Below are positions 27,782 through 36,951 of a DNA stretch of 64,000 nt, piece after piece. The notes below the pieces were generated by a model. It was not told the origin of the DNA, ran no database searches, and was given only the letters and a program-made list of their open reading frames with translations. This DNA is from Novilysobacter antarcticus (GTDB lineage: Bacteria; Pseudomonadota; Gammaproteobacteria; Xanthomonadales; Xanthomonadaceae), in NCBI RefSeq assembly GCF_019802285.1, contig NZ_JAIEUJ010000001.1, positions 434,001-498,000 on the forward strand, written 5' to 3'. The translations under genes and the position numbers were made by a program. The stretch's first letter is position 1. Each line of letters starts with the position of its first letter.

Positions 27782-30625
27782 ATGAAGTCGCACGCATCCC
27801 AGCGCGCTCGCGCATGGAAACTGGGCCTGGCCGGGGCCGGATTGGTTGCGCTGACCGCCTGTGGCGGGGGCGGTGGAGGCGGCACGATCATCCGCCCCGA
27901 GCCACCGCCGTCACCCCCGCCGATTCCGCCACCGGACGAGGAGCCAGTACCGGGCCCGCAGCCCGACTTTGATGCCCACCTGGTACTCACCAACACCGAC
28001 GCCGCGCATGCTGCCGGGTTCACCGGTGAAGGCGTCACGATCGGTGTGCTGGACAGCGGCATCCGCCGCGACCACCCGACGCTGGACGGCCGGGTCACGC
28101 GAAGCTTTACCTATCTCGATCCTCGCACCAACAACCTCAACGTCGATGACGTGGTTGGCCACGGCACTGTGGTTGCGCAGCTGGCCGGCGGTCGTCCGTT
28201 TGGCGACTGGCCCGGCGGTATCGCGCCGGATGCCACGTTCGTCTCCGCGCGGATCATCTCCGATGCGCCTCCGTCCGATGACGGGTCCGGCAAGGGCAAC
28301 GAGGTCACGGATGGCTCCTGGCTGGGTACGGTCCACGCGGACCTGATCGAGAGCGGCGCGCAGATCTCGAACAACTCCTGGGGCGGTCTGTACTGGACCG
28401 GAGGCGACAAGGTCACCCGCACGTTCGTCAACGCGCTCAAGCCTTTCGTGGTCGATTGGGGCGGTCTGGTCGTGTTCGCGACCGGCAACGAAGGTTTCGA
28501 CAATCCCAGCGACACGGCGGCACTGCCCAGCATGGGCGCGGGCGCCGATATCCTGGAGCGGGGCTGGCTTGCGGTGGCGGCACTGGACACGCTGGAGCCG
28601 ACCAAGTTGGCGAACTACTCCAACGCCTGTGGCATCGCCCAGAACTACTGTCTGGTCGCGCCGGGCTACGTCGTCTTCACCGACGTGCTGGATACCGCCG
28701 GCAATCCGACCTACTGGGTCGGCAAGGGCACGTCTTACGCAGCGCCACAGGTGTCCGGTGCAGCGGCGGTGGTCTGGCAGGCGTTCCCTTACTTTGAAAA
28801 CGACCAGGTCCGGCAGACCCTGCTGGGCACTGCGGTGGACCTCGGCGCACCCGGCGTGGATCCCGTGTTCGGCCATGGCCTGCTGGATGTGGGCAAGGCG
28901 GCCAAGGGTCCGGGCCGCCTGGACTGGGGTCAGATGAGCGCCGCGTTCGATGGCGGTCGCTCAGTGTGGTCCAACGACCTGACCGGCGCGGGTGGCATCA
29001 CCAAGACCGGCGACGGCGATCTGGATCTGACCGGAAAGAACAGCTACCGCGGTAAGACCATCGTCAACGAGGGTTCGCTGGCGTCGCTGTTCGACATTCC
29101 CGGCGATACCGAAATCGGTCACGACGGCCTGTTGCTGCTGGACGGCATCTCGGTGCAGGGCTCGCTGCGCAACGAGGGCATCGCGGCGTTCTACGGCGAA
29201 GACCCGAACGGCACCGTGCACACGATTGATGGCGACTTCACCCAAACGGCGACAGGTGTTTTTGCCTTCGACCTTGGTTCATCGGTCAATGTCACCGGCC
29301 GCGCGGCGGTGGGCGGCGAGGTGCTGGTCACCGGTGTCACCGAGGGTTACGTGCGTTCGGCGCGCGAGACCTTCCTGACCGCCGATGGCGGGTTGTCCGG
29401 CACGTTCTCCGCGGTGTCCGCCAGCAACAACCTGTTCCTGCTGGCGACCCTCGGGCATGACTTTGACAGTGCCTGGCTGGACATCCAGCGGTTGGACGTG
29501 CTCGCCACTGCGCAGTCCTTGCGTTTGAGCCCGACCGCGGTCAGCGGCGCGGCACGGGTCGAGCGCGCGTTCCGCGGGCTCGATCGCGATAGCACGGGAG
29601 TGATCGGTCCGGCAGGCCCGGGTGCGATGGGTGGCTTCATCACCGGCGCCGGGGCAATCCAGTCGACCGTGTCGGCCGCAGGCGCCGAGCGCACGCTGGC
29701 GAGCCTGTCCGGTGAGATGCATGCGGCGGACACCGCATTCGCCACCATGGCGATGGACGATGGCCGCCATGCACTGGAGTCGCGTCTGGACGGTCTGTCC
29801 GGCGGGAGCGTGGTCAGCCTGGGAAGCTGGGCGAGCCGGCAGGGCGGCGAGCGTGCGATGTGGTCGCAGTCGCGGCTGGATGCCGATTCCTGGCTGCTCG
29901 GGCATGACCAGCGCATCGGTCGCAACCTGACCCTGGGCTTCGCGTTCGGCCAAACCGACGGCTACGCACACAACCCGCTGCGTCAGGACCGGGAGCACAA
30001 CCGCCAGTACGAGAGTCAGTTGTACGCCGCCTGGGAGTTCGACGGCAGCTACCTGCTGGGTCGCTTTGCCGCTGGCCGCATGGACCGCAGCACCCAGCGC
30101 GAGATCGTGCTGGGCAGCCAGAGCCATGGTGTCGCGGCGGACTACGCCAGCCGTTACTCGAGTTTCGGCGTGCAGGCAGGCCATCGCTTCGCGCTGGGTG
30201 CCGGAACGCTGACCCCGTACGTAGGCACCGAGACGCTGCAGTTGGATCGCGACGGTTTCAGTGAGCAGGGTGCGGTCGGCTTCGGCCTTACCACCGGGGA
30301 CTCGCAGCTGGATGCCACGCGGGCGCTGGCGGGTGTGCGCATGCAGCGGCCGTGGCAGCTGGGAGGCCTCAGGCTTTCCGTGCAGGGACGTCTGGAATGG
30401 CAGCGCCTGTTGTCGCAGTCGGGCACGGCCATCGACGCGCGCTTTACCGGCATGGATGCGTGGTCGCCGATCACCGGTGGCGGGCTGGCGAAGGAAGCCA
30501 CCGTGCTGGGCTTCGGCCTGCGCAGCGAGCTGCCGCTCGGCCGCCTGGGGTTCGATCTGGATGCGCGTAACGAAAACGGGCGCACCTGGACGGGTGCCTA
30601 CGCCAACTGGACGGTCGGGTTCTGA
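27782..30625 (+). CDS. S8 subtilase autotransporter with N-terminal lipobox
   Basis: 947 residues. The N-terminus has a signal peptide ending LTAC followed by a glycine run and a proline-rich linker, so the passenger may be lipidated. The subtilisin domain shows the catalytic Asp in IGVLDSGIRRDHP, His in VVGHGTVVAQLAGG and Ser in GKGTSYAAPQVSGAAA (about residues 92, 128 and 318). Next comes an autotransporter-associated repeat (ITKTGDGDLDLTGKNSYRGK). The last roughly 260 residues are an outer-membrane beta-barrel ending in Phe (ANWTVGF). It stands alone with a GGGGGAG Shine-Dalgarno and is probably a surface or secreted protease. Confidence 0.93.
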   Translation: MKSHASQRARAWKLGLAGAGLVALTACGGGGGGGTIIRPEPPPSPPPIPPPDEEPVPGPQPDFDAHLVLTNTDAAHAAGFTGEGVTIGVLDSGIRRDHPTLDGRVTRSFTYLDPRTNNLNVDDVVGHGTVVAQLAGGRPFGDWPGGIAPDATFVSARIISDAPPSDDGSGKGNEVTDGSWLGTVHADLIESGAQISNNSWGGLYWTGGDKVTRTFVNALKPFVVDWGGLVVFATGNEGFDNPSDTAALPSMGAGADILERGWLAVAALDTLEPTKLANYSNACGIAQNYCLVAPGYVVFTDVLDTAGNPTYWVGKGTSYAAPQVSGAAAVVWQAFPYFENDQVRQTLLGTAVDLGAPGVDPVFGHGLLDVGKAAKGPGRLDWGQMSAAFDGGRSVWSNDLTGAGGITKTGDGDLDLTGKNSYRGKTIVNEGSLASLFDIPGDTEIGHDGLLLLDGISVQGSLRNEGIAAFYGEDPNGTVHTIDGDFTQTATGVFAFDLGSSVNVTGRAAVGGEVLVTGVTEGYVRSARETFLTADGGLSGTFSAVSASNNLFLLATLGHDFDSAWLDIQRLDVLATAQSLRLSPTAVSGAARVERAFRGLDRDSTGVIGPAGPGAMGGFITGAGAIQSTVSAAGAERTLASLSGEMHAADTAFATMAMDDGRHALESRLDGLSGGSVVSLGSWASRQGGERAMWSQSRLDADSWLLGHDQRIGRNLTLGFAFGQTDGYAHNPLRQDREHNRQYESQLYAAWEFDGSYLLGRFAAGRMDRSTQREIVLGSQSHGVAADYASRYSSFGVQAGHRFALGAGTLTPYVGTETLQLDRDGFSEQGAVGFGLTTGDSQLDATRALAGVRMQRPWQLGGLRLSVQGRLEWQRLLSQSGTAIDARFTGMDAWSPITGGGLAKEATVLGFGLRSELPLGRLGFDLDARNENGRTWTGAYANWTVGF

Positions 30626-30630
30626 TCTGA

Positions 30631-30675
30631 CTCCGGTCCGGCGCGTGGCCCGAGTGGCTGCGCGCCAGACCGGAG
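30631..30675. terminator. Long hairpin between convergent autotransporter and isovaleryl-CoA dehydrogenase genes
   Basis: A 15-nt inverted repeat with a single mismatch (CTCCGGTCCGGCGCG against CGCGCCAGACCGGAG) and a 15-nt loop begins 6 nt after the autotransporter stop. There is no T-tract, so it is either a bidirectional terminator of the GC-only kind or a 3'-end stabilising structure. Confidence 0.5.
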
Positions 30676-30717
30676 GTTCCAGCGGGGCCGGCAAGCCTGC
30701 CCCTCAATCGCTGATGG

Positions 30718-31890
30718 TCAGCTGCGGTCGTCGAACAGTTCGCGGCCGATCAGCATGCGCCGGATTTCATTGGTGCCGGCGCCGATCGCATACAACTTGG
30801 CGTCGCGCAGGATGCGTCCCGCCGGGTACTCGTTGATGTAACCGTTGCCGCCGAGGGTCTGGATGACCTCCAGCCCGACCTGCACCGCCGCCTCGCTGGC
30901 GTGCAGCAGGCAGGACGCGGCATCCACCCGGCTGCGATGCCCGGCGTCGTAATCACGCGCCACCTGGTAGGCAAACGCACGGCTGGACTGCAGCGCGGTG
31001 TACATGTCCGCCAACTTGGCCTGCATGATCCCGAACGTGCCGATCGGCGCATCGAACTGGCGGCGCTCGCGGACGTAGGGCAGGGCGATGTCCATCGCGT
31101 CCTGCATCAGTCCGATCGGGCCGCCGGTCAGCACCAATCGCTCGGTGTTGAGGCCGCTCATCAGCACCTTGACGCCCAGGTTGACCTCGCCGAGCACGTT
31201 CTCGGCCGGGATCTCGCAGTTCTGGAACACCAGCTCGCAGGTGTTGGAGCCGCGCATGCCGAGTTTGTCGAGCTTCTGTGCGGTGCTGAAGCCGGCCATG
31301 CCGCGCTCGACGATGAAAGCCGTCATGCACTTGCTGCCCGCTTCCTTGCCCGCGGTGCGCATGTAGACCACCAGCACGTCGGCCTCGGGGCCGTTGGTGA
31401 TCCACATCTTGTTGCCGTTGGCGACCCAGACATCGCCGCGACTCTCGATTGAGCGAAGCTCCGCGTGGCAGCTCATCGAGCCGACCACATCGGAACCCGC
31501 GCCCGGCTCGCTCATCGCCAGCGCGCCTTTCCATTCGCCGCTGCACAGCTTGGGCAGGTATTTCTGGCGCTGGGTCTCGTTGCCGTTGAGGTAGAGATTG
31601 TTGACGCACAGGTTGGAGTGGGCGCCGTAGCTCAGGCCGACCGAACCGGACGCGCGGGAGATCTCCTCCATCGCCACCAGGTGGGCCAGATAGCCCATGC
31701 CGCTGCCGCCGTATTCGGGGTCAACGGTCAGGCCGAGCAGGCCCATCTCGCCGAGTTTCGGCCACAGGTCCTGCGGGAATGCATTGTCTTCGTCGATCTG
31801 TTGCGCGCGCGGCGCGATCTCGGCTTCGGCAAACCGACGCACGGCATCGCGCAGCGCGTCGATCTCGTCACCCAGCGGAAAAGCACGCAT
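30718..31890 (-). CDS. Isovaleryl-CoA dehydrogenase
   Basis: A 390-residue acyl-CoA dehydrogenase that oxidises isovaleryl-CoA to 3-methylcrotonyl-CoA with FAD in leucine catabolism. Visible: [53 protein letters not shown], the FAD motif [20 protein letters not shown] and [19 protein letters not shown]. The IVD-type catalytic Glu lies in the helix [20 protein letters not shown] and the AHSNLC segment is characteristic of the IVD subgroup. It follows leucine dehydrogenase on the same strand after a hairpin terminator. Confidence 0.94.
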   Translation of the reverse strand: MRAFPLGDEIDALRDAVRRFAEAEIAPRAQQIDEDNAFPQDLWPKLGEMGLLGLTVDPEYGGSGMGYLAHLVAMEEISRASGSVGLSYGAHSNLCVNNLYLNGNETQRQKYLPKLCSGEWKGALAMSEPGAGSDVVGSMSCHAELRSIESRGDVWVANGNKMWITNGPEADVLVVYMRTAGKEAGSKCMTAFIVERGMAGFSTAQKLDKLGMRGSNTCELVFQNCEIPAENVLGEVNLGVKVLMSGLNTERLVLTGGPIGLMQDAMDIALPYVRERRQFDAPIGTFGIMQAKLADMYTALQSSRAFAYQVARDYDAGHRSRVDAASCLLHASEAAVQVGLEVIQTLGGNGYINEYPAGRILRDAKLYAIGAGTNEIRRMLIGRELFDDRS

Positions 31891-31917
31891 CCCAAAACTC
31901 CTGTGTGTTTGAAAGCA

Positions 31918-31940
31918 CGACGGGGCACATGGCCCCGTCG
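31918..31940 (-). terminator. Hairpin downstream of leucine dehydrogenase
   Basis: A perfect 9-bp stem (CGACGGGGC/GCCCCGTCG) with a 5-nt loop lies 27 nt beyond the leucine dehydrogenase stop on the minus strand, followed by TGCTTTC. It sits between two same-strand genes of one pathway, so it may act as a terminator or an attenuating 3' structure ahead of ivd. Confidence 0.6.
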
Positions 31941-31967
31941 CGTTGTTGCACTACCTGTCGCCGCGGA

Positions 31968-33065
31968 TCAGCTGCGGACGCGGCCCTTGAAGCGCGGGGT
32001 GCCACGGCCCATTGGCAGCTTCAGCTTGCCGATCGACGCGATGCGCTCCTCGCCCAGGCGGTCGGCTGCCTTGTAGGTCGGGATGCCATCGCGTTCGGCG
32101 ATCTCGAAGATCCGGGTCAGGTTGTGGTAGATCGTCCGCATCATGCGCATCGCACGCTCGCGGTTGTAGCCGTCGATTTCCAGCGAGACGTTCATCACGC
32201 CGCCCGCGTTGACCGCGTAGTCCGGCGCGTAGAGGATGCCGCGCTTCTGCACTTCATCGCCCATGGCATCGGAGGCCAGCTGGTTGTTGGCCGAGCCGCA
32301 GATGACCTTGGCCTTCAGGCGCTGCAGGGTTTCTTCGTTGATCGTGCCGCCCAGCGCGCACGGCGAGTACACGTCGGCCGGTACGTCGTAGATCTCGTCC
32401 AGGCCCACGGCCTCAGCGCCGTACTCGGTCACGGCCTTGTCGATCAGGCCCTGATTGATGTCGGTGACGAAGATCTTCGCGCCGCGCTCCTTGAGCAGCT
32501 TCACGAACTCCATGCCCACGTGGCCGAGGCCCTGCACGGCGTAGCTGTACTTGCCGACTTCCTCATCGCCGAAACGCTTGTTCAGCGACGCCATCAGGCC
32601 CTGCAAGGTGCCGTAGGCGGTGAACGGCGACGGATCGCCCGAACCGCCGTGGACCTGGTGCACGCCGGTGACGTATTCGGTCTCGCGGAACACGAACTCC
32701 ATGTCGTTGACGTCGATGCCAACGTCCTCAGCGGTGATGTAACGGCCGCCCAAAGTCTCGACGAAGTGGCCGAACGCGCGGAACAGCATCTCCGACTTGT
32801 CGGTGGCCGGGTTGCCGATGATCACGGCCTTGCCGCCGCCCAGGTTCAGACCGGCGACCGCGTTCTTGTAGGTCATGCCACGGCTCAGGCGCAGGACGTC
32901 ATTGAGCGCCTCGGCCTCGGACTTGTACGGCCACATACGGGTGCCGCCCAGCGCCGGGCCGAGCGTCGTATTGTGGATGGCGATGATCGCCTTCAGGCCG
33001 GCATCCTTGTTGTGGCAAAACACGACCTGCTCGTGGCCGTAGGTGTCGAGGGTTTCAAAAATCAT
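31968..33065 (-). CDS. Leucine dehydrogenase (Glu/Leu/Phe/Val dehydrogenase family)
   Basis: 365 residues. Deaminates leucine and other branched amino acids with NAD to the 2-oxo acid, the entry step of this cluster. Catalytic features: ALGGTRMWPYKSEAEAL, the Lys-containing LSRGMTYKNAVAGLNLGGGK, the Asp in TAEDVGIDVND, and a Rossmann fold at YAVQGLGHVGMEF. Length and motifs fit LeuDH rather than the larger glutamate dehydrogenases. Start MIFETLDTYGHEQVV is supported by GGAGC upstream; the frame stays open through the intergenic region. Confidence 0.92.
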   Translation of the reverse strand: MIFETLDTYGHEQVVFCHNKDAGLKAIIAIHNTTLGPALGGTRMWPYKSEAEALNDVLRLSRGMTYKNAVAGLNLGGGKAVIIGNPATDKSEMLFRAFGHFVETLGGRYITAEDVGIDVNDMEFVFRETEYVTGVHQVHGGSGDPSPFTAYGTLQGLMASLNKRFGDEEVGKYSYAVQGLGHVGMEFVKLLKERGAKIFVTDINQGLIDKAVTEYGAEAVGLDEIYDVPADVYSPCALGGTINEETLQRLKAKVICGSANNQLASDAMGDEVQKRGILYAPDYAVNAGGVMNVSLEIDGYNRERAMRMMRTIYHNLTRIFEIAERDGIPTYKAADRLGEERIASIGKLKLPMGRGTPRFKGRVRS

Positions 33066-33342
33066 CAAGAGCTCCGGGTCGGCGGTGGTTGCGCGGTAGC
33101 GCTGGCGCCAAGATTCGTGTAAGTCGTTGAATCCGCGTGGATTCGCCATTGCAGGCCGAGTTCTTCCCGGTCGCAGGGGCGCTAGTCTAATCCAATCGTG
33201 GCGGGGTCTATTGCTGCGCCGCCGCATTCGCGCATTCAGAAATACTCGGTCATTCGGGGCGCCCAATGGCCCGCGCAGGGGCGACCGGGGGCGCACGTTA
33301 CAATCACGCCAAACCCCTTTGCCTGCACGGATTGAGCGCGTT
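33066..33342. promoter_or_regulatory. Divergent intergenic region between leucine dehydrogenase and icmF
   Basis: This 277-nt gap must hold promoters for both diverging genes. On the plus strand a -10-like TACAAT is at 33299-33304, 38 nt before the icmF ATG, but no convincing -35 precedes it. I could not recognise a dyad for a known branched-chain regulator. Confidence 0.3.
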
Positions 33343-36300
33343 ATGAGTACTCCTGCCAGCCAGCTTTCCCAGCCCGACACCGCCGCCAAGTCGGCCACCG
33401 CTCGCACGCCCTTGCGCTTTGTCACCGCTGCCAGCCTGTTCGACGGCCACGACGCGGCGATCAACATCATGCGCCGGCTGATCCAGTCCCAGGGTGCGGA
33501 GGTGATCCACCTGGGCCACAACCGCTCGGTGGAGGACGTAGTGCGCGCCGCGCTGCAGGAGGACGCCGACGCCATCGCGCTGTCGTCCTATCAGGGCGGC
33601 CATGTCGAGTACCTCAAGTACATGGTCGACATGCTCAAGGAGCGCGACGCGGCCCACATCAAGGTCTTCGCCGGTGGCGGCGGCACCATCACGCCCGAGG
33701 AGATCCGCGAGCTTCAGGCCTACGGCGTGGAGCGCATCTACCACCCCAACGACGGCATGAAGATGGGTCTGGTGGAGATGATCGAAGACGTGGTCAAGCG
33801 CGCCGAGGAGGCCCGCGTCGGTGCCGAGGCGCCCGAATCGTCGCCGTCGATCACCGACGAGATCGCCATCGGCAAGATGCTGACCGCGATCGAGGAAGAC
33901 CAGTTCGACGAGCACGCGCTGGAGTCGCTGCGCAAGCAGTGGCAGCTGGCCGGCAGCCGCACCCCGGTCATCGGCATCACCGGAACGGGAGGCGCGGGCA
34001 AGTCCTCTGTGACGGATGAGCTGTTGAACCGTTTCCTCTCGAGTTTCCCCGAGATGCGCCTGGCGGTGATCTCGGTCGACCCGACCCGCCGCCGCACCGG
34101 TGGCGCGCTGCTGGGCGATCGCATCCGCATGAACTCGCTGCGCTCCAAGCGCGTGTACATGCGCTCGATGGCGACCCGCCGCCAGCACGCCGCGACCAAC
34201 ATCGTGCTCAAGGACAGCATCGGTTTCCTGAAGGGGCTGGGCTACGACCTGGTGATCGTGGAGACCGCCGGCATCGGCCAGAGCGATTCGGAAATCGTCG
34301 ATCTGGTCGACTTCCCGATGTACGTCATGACCAGCGACTTTGGCGCGCCCAGCCAGCTGGAGAAGATCGACATGCTCGACTTCGCCGAACTGGTGGTCCT
34401 GAACAAGTACGACAAGCGCGGCGCCGAGGACGCGCTGCGCGACATCCGCAAGCAGTGGAAGCGCAACCGCGTGGCGTTTGAGGTCAAGGACGAGGATGTG
34501 CCGGTTTACCCGACCATCGCCAGCCAGTTCAACGACCCCGGCATCAGCTGGATGTTCGCCAACCTGTGCCGGTTGATGCGCGAGAAGGTACTGGAGAAGG
34601 GTGGGGCGGAGGGCAGCCATAAGGTCGCGCCGGCGCATTGCGACTTCAAGCCTGATATCGACACCAGCCTGAAAGAGCCGCGCGCCACGGTGCTGATCCC
34701 CGGCCCCCGCGTGCGTTATCTGGCGGAGATCGCCGAGCAGGGCCGCAGCATCAACCGTCAGATCGAATCCCAGGCGGAGATCGCCGACCGCGCGCAGTCG
34801 ATGTGGGAAGCATTGAAGGAGCTGGGCGACGAAGCACTGCCGGAACCACTGGACCTCTACGGTGCGGCCGCAGTGGCGCCGGGCGAAGGCAACGCGCAGG
34901 CCGACAAGACCCTGCTGACGCTCCGCCAGCGCTACAACGACGCCATCCAGTCGCTGACCAGCGACTCGGTCAAGCTGCTGCGTGAGTGGCCGGAGCGGCT
35001 GAAGTCGATCACCGACGAGATCACCGAATACGAAGTGCGCGGCAAGAAGATCCGGGTCGAGAACTACCGCGAGTCGCTCAGCCATCAGCTGGTGCCGAAG
35101 ATCGCCGCGCCGACCTTCAAAGGCTGGGGCGATCTGCTGAGCTTCCTGCAGAAGGAAAACCTGCCCGGCCATTACCCCTACACCGGTGGCGTGTACCCGT
35201 ACCGCCGCACCGGCGAGGACCCGATCCGCATGTTCGCCGGCGAGGGCACGCCGGAGCGCACCAACCGGCGCTTCCATTACCTGTCCGTCGGCCAGCCCGC
35301 CGCGCGCCTCTCCACCGCGTTCGACTCCGTCACCCTGTACGGCGAGGACCCCGCGCCGCGCCCGGACATCTTCGGCAAGGTCGGCAACTCTGGCGTCAAC
35401 ATCGCGTCCCTGGACGACATGAAGAAGCTGTACTCGGGCTTCGACCTGTGCGCGCCGACCACCAGCGTGTCGATGACCATCAACGGCCCCGCGCCGATGA
35501 TCCTAGCGATGTTCATGAACTGCGCCATCGACCAGCAGGTGGAGAAGTACCTAAACGAGGATCCCGCCCGCTGGATCGAAGCCAACAAGAAGATCGACGC
35601 CTTCTTCAACGGCGCCCCGCGCCCGCAGTACAGCGGTGAGCTGCCCGAACCCAACGACGGCCTCGGCCTGGCCTTGCTGGGCGTTACCGGCGACCAGGTG
35701 GTGGATGCGGCGACCTATCAGCGCATCAAGGAGTACACCCTCAAGACCGTGCGCGGCACCGTGCAGGCCGACATCCTCAAGGAGGACCAGGCGCAGAACA
35801 CCTGCATCTTCAGCACCGAGTTCGCGCTGCGGATGATGGGCGACATCCAGCAGTACTTTGTCGACCACGGCGTGCGCAACTTCTACTCGGTGTCGATCTC
35901 CGGCTATCACATCGCCGAGGCCGGGGCGAACCCGATCAGCCAGCTCGCCTTCACCCTGAGCAACGGGTTCACCATCGTCGAGTACTACCTGGCGCGCGGC
36001 ATGGACATCGACGACTTCGCGCCCAACCTGTCGTTCTTCTTCAGCAACGGCATGGACCCCGAGTACACCGTCATCGGCCGCGTCGCCCGCCGCATCTGGG
36101 CCCGCGCCATGCGCGAGCGCTACGGCGCGTCCAGCCGCAGCCAGATGATGAAGTACCACGTGCAGACCAGCGGCCGGTCACTGCACGCGCAGGAGATCCA
36201 GTTCAACGACATCCGCACCACGCTGCAGGCCATGTACGCCCTGTTCGACAACTGCAACAGCCTGCACACCAATGCCTACGACGAGGCGATCACCACCCCG

Positions 36301-36921
36301 ACCGAGGAGAGCGTGCGCCGCGCGGTCGCGATCCAGATGATCATCAACAAGGAGTTGGGGATCAATTTCAACGAGAACCCCTGGCAGGGCAGCTTTGCCG
36401 TGGACTACCTCACCGACATGGTCGAGGAAGCCGTCTACAAGGAGTTCGAGGCGATCAGCGAGCGCGGCGGCGTGCTCGGCGCGATGGACACCATGTACCA
36501 GCGCGGCAAGATCCAGGAAGAGTCGATGTACTACGAGCGCAAGAAGCACGACGGCAGCCTGCCGCTGGTCGGCGTCAACACCTTCCTGCCCAAGGAGCAC
36601 GCCGGCGAAGTGACCACCGAGATCGAGCTGATCCGCTCAACCCCGGAAGAGAAGGGACAGCAGATCGAGAACGTCCGCAACTGGCAGGAAAACCGCAACA
36701 AGCTGGCGCCGAGCGGCGAAACATCGCACAGTCACGAAGTGGGGACCGACGGCGCAGGGGAAGAAGCGCACGACGGACACGGACTGGGGTACCTGCAGAA
36801 GATAGCGCGCGAGCGGAAGAATGTGTTTGAGGCGCTTATTGAGGCGGTTAAGACGCACTCGTTGGGACAGATCTCGCACGCGTTGTATGACGTGGGTGGG
36901 GAATATCGAAGGAATATGTAG
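33343..36921 (+). CDS. icmF: Fused isobutyryl-CoA mutase IcmF
   Basis: A 1192-residue three-part protein interconverting isobutyryl-CoA and n-butyryl-CoA with adenosylcobalamin. The N-terminal B12-binding domain has SLFDGHDAAINIMRRL (DxHD-type cobalamin ligand His), LSSYQGG and FAGGGGTI. The central MeaB-like GTPase chaperone has Walker A GITGTGGAGKSSVTDE near residue 214 and VVLNKYDKRG. The large mutase domain includes HYPYTGGVYPYRRTGEDPIR and TTSVSMTINGPAPMILAMFM. The C-terminus ends in ISHALYDVGGEYRRNM. Before that end there is an unusual His/Asp/Glu/Gly-rich insert (SHSHEVGTDGAGEEAHDGHG). The accessory island starts 30 nt downstream. Confidence 0.95.
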   Translation: MSTPASQLSQPDTAAKSATARTPLRFVTAASLFDGHDAAINIMRRLIQSQGAEVIHLGHNRSVEDVVRAALQEDADAIALSSYQGGHVEYLKYMVDMLKERDAAHIKVFAGGGGTITPEEIRELQAYGVERIYHPNDGMKMGLVEMIEDVVKRAEEARVGAEAPESSPSITDEIAIGKMLTAIEEDQFDEHALESLRKQWQLAGSRTPVIGITGTGGAGKSSVTDELLNRFLSSFPEMRLAVISVDPTRRRTGGALLGDRIRMNSLRSKRVYMRSMATRRQHAATNIVLKDSIGFLKGLGYDLVIVETAGIGQSDSEIVDLVDFPMYVMTSDFGAPSQLEKIDMLDFAELVVLNKYDKRGAEDALRDIRKQWKRNRVAFEVKDEDVPVYPTIASQFNDPGISWMFANLCRLMREKVLEKGGAEGSHKVAPAHCDFKPDIDTSLKEPRATVLIPGPRVRYLAEIAEQGRSINRQIESQAEIADRAQSMWEALKELGDEALPEPLDLYGAAAVAPGEGNAQADKTLLTLRQRYNDAIQSLTSDSVKLLREWPERLKSITDEITEYEVRGKKIRVENYRESLSHQLVPKIAAPTFKGWGDLLSFLQKENLPGHYPYTGGVYPYRRTGEDPIRMFAGEGTPERTNRRFHYLSVGQPAARLSTAFDSVTLYGEDPAPRPDIFGKVGNSGVNIASLDDMKKLYSGFDLCAPTTSVSMTINGPAPMILAMFMNCAIDQQVEKYLNEDPARWIEANKKIDAFFNGAPRPQYSGELPEPNDGLGLALLGVTGDQVVDAATYQRIKEYTLKTVRGTVQADILKEDQAQNTCIFSTEFALRMMGDIQQYFVDHGVRNFYSVSISGYHIAEAGANPISQLAFTLSNGFTIVEYYLARGMDIDDFAPNLSFFFSNGMDPEYTVIGRVARRIWARAMRERYGASSRSQMMKYHVQTSGRSLHAQEIQFNDIRTTLQAMYALFDNCNSLHTNAYDEAITTPTEESVRRAVAIQMIINKELGINFNENPWQGSFAVDYLTDMVEEAVYKEFEAISERGGVLGAMDTMYQRGKIQEESMYYERKKHDGSLPLVGVNTFLPKEHAGEVTTEIELIRSTPEEKGQQIENVRNWQENRNKLAPSGETSHSHEVGTDGAGEEAHDGHGLGYLQKIARERKNVFEALIEAVKTHSLGQISHALYDVGGEYRRNM

Positions 36922-36951
36922 TTGTCGCAATAGTTCAACTTCGGGGCAGGA

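Noticed and set aside
33304-35277. A 657-codon open frame on the minus strand opposite icmF
   Set aside because: The plus strand encodes the B12, GTPase and mutase motifs of IcmF without a break, so the antisense frame is non-coding.
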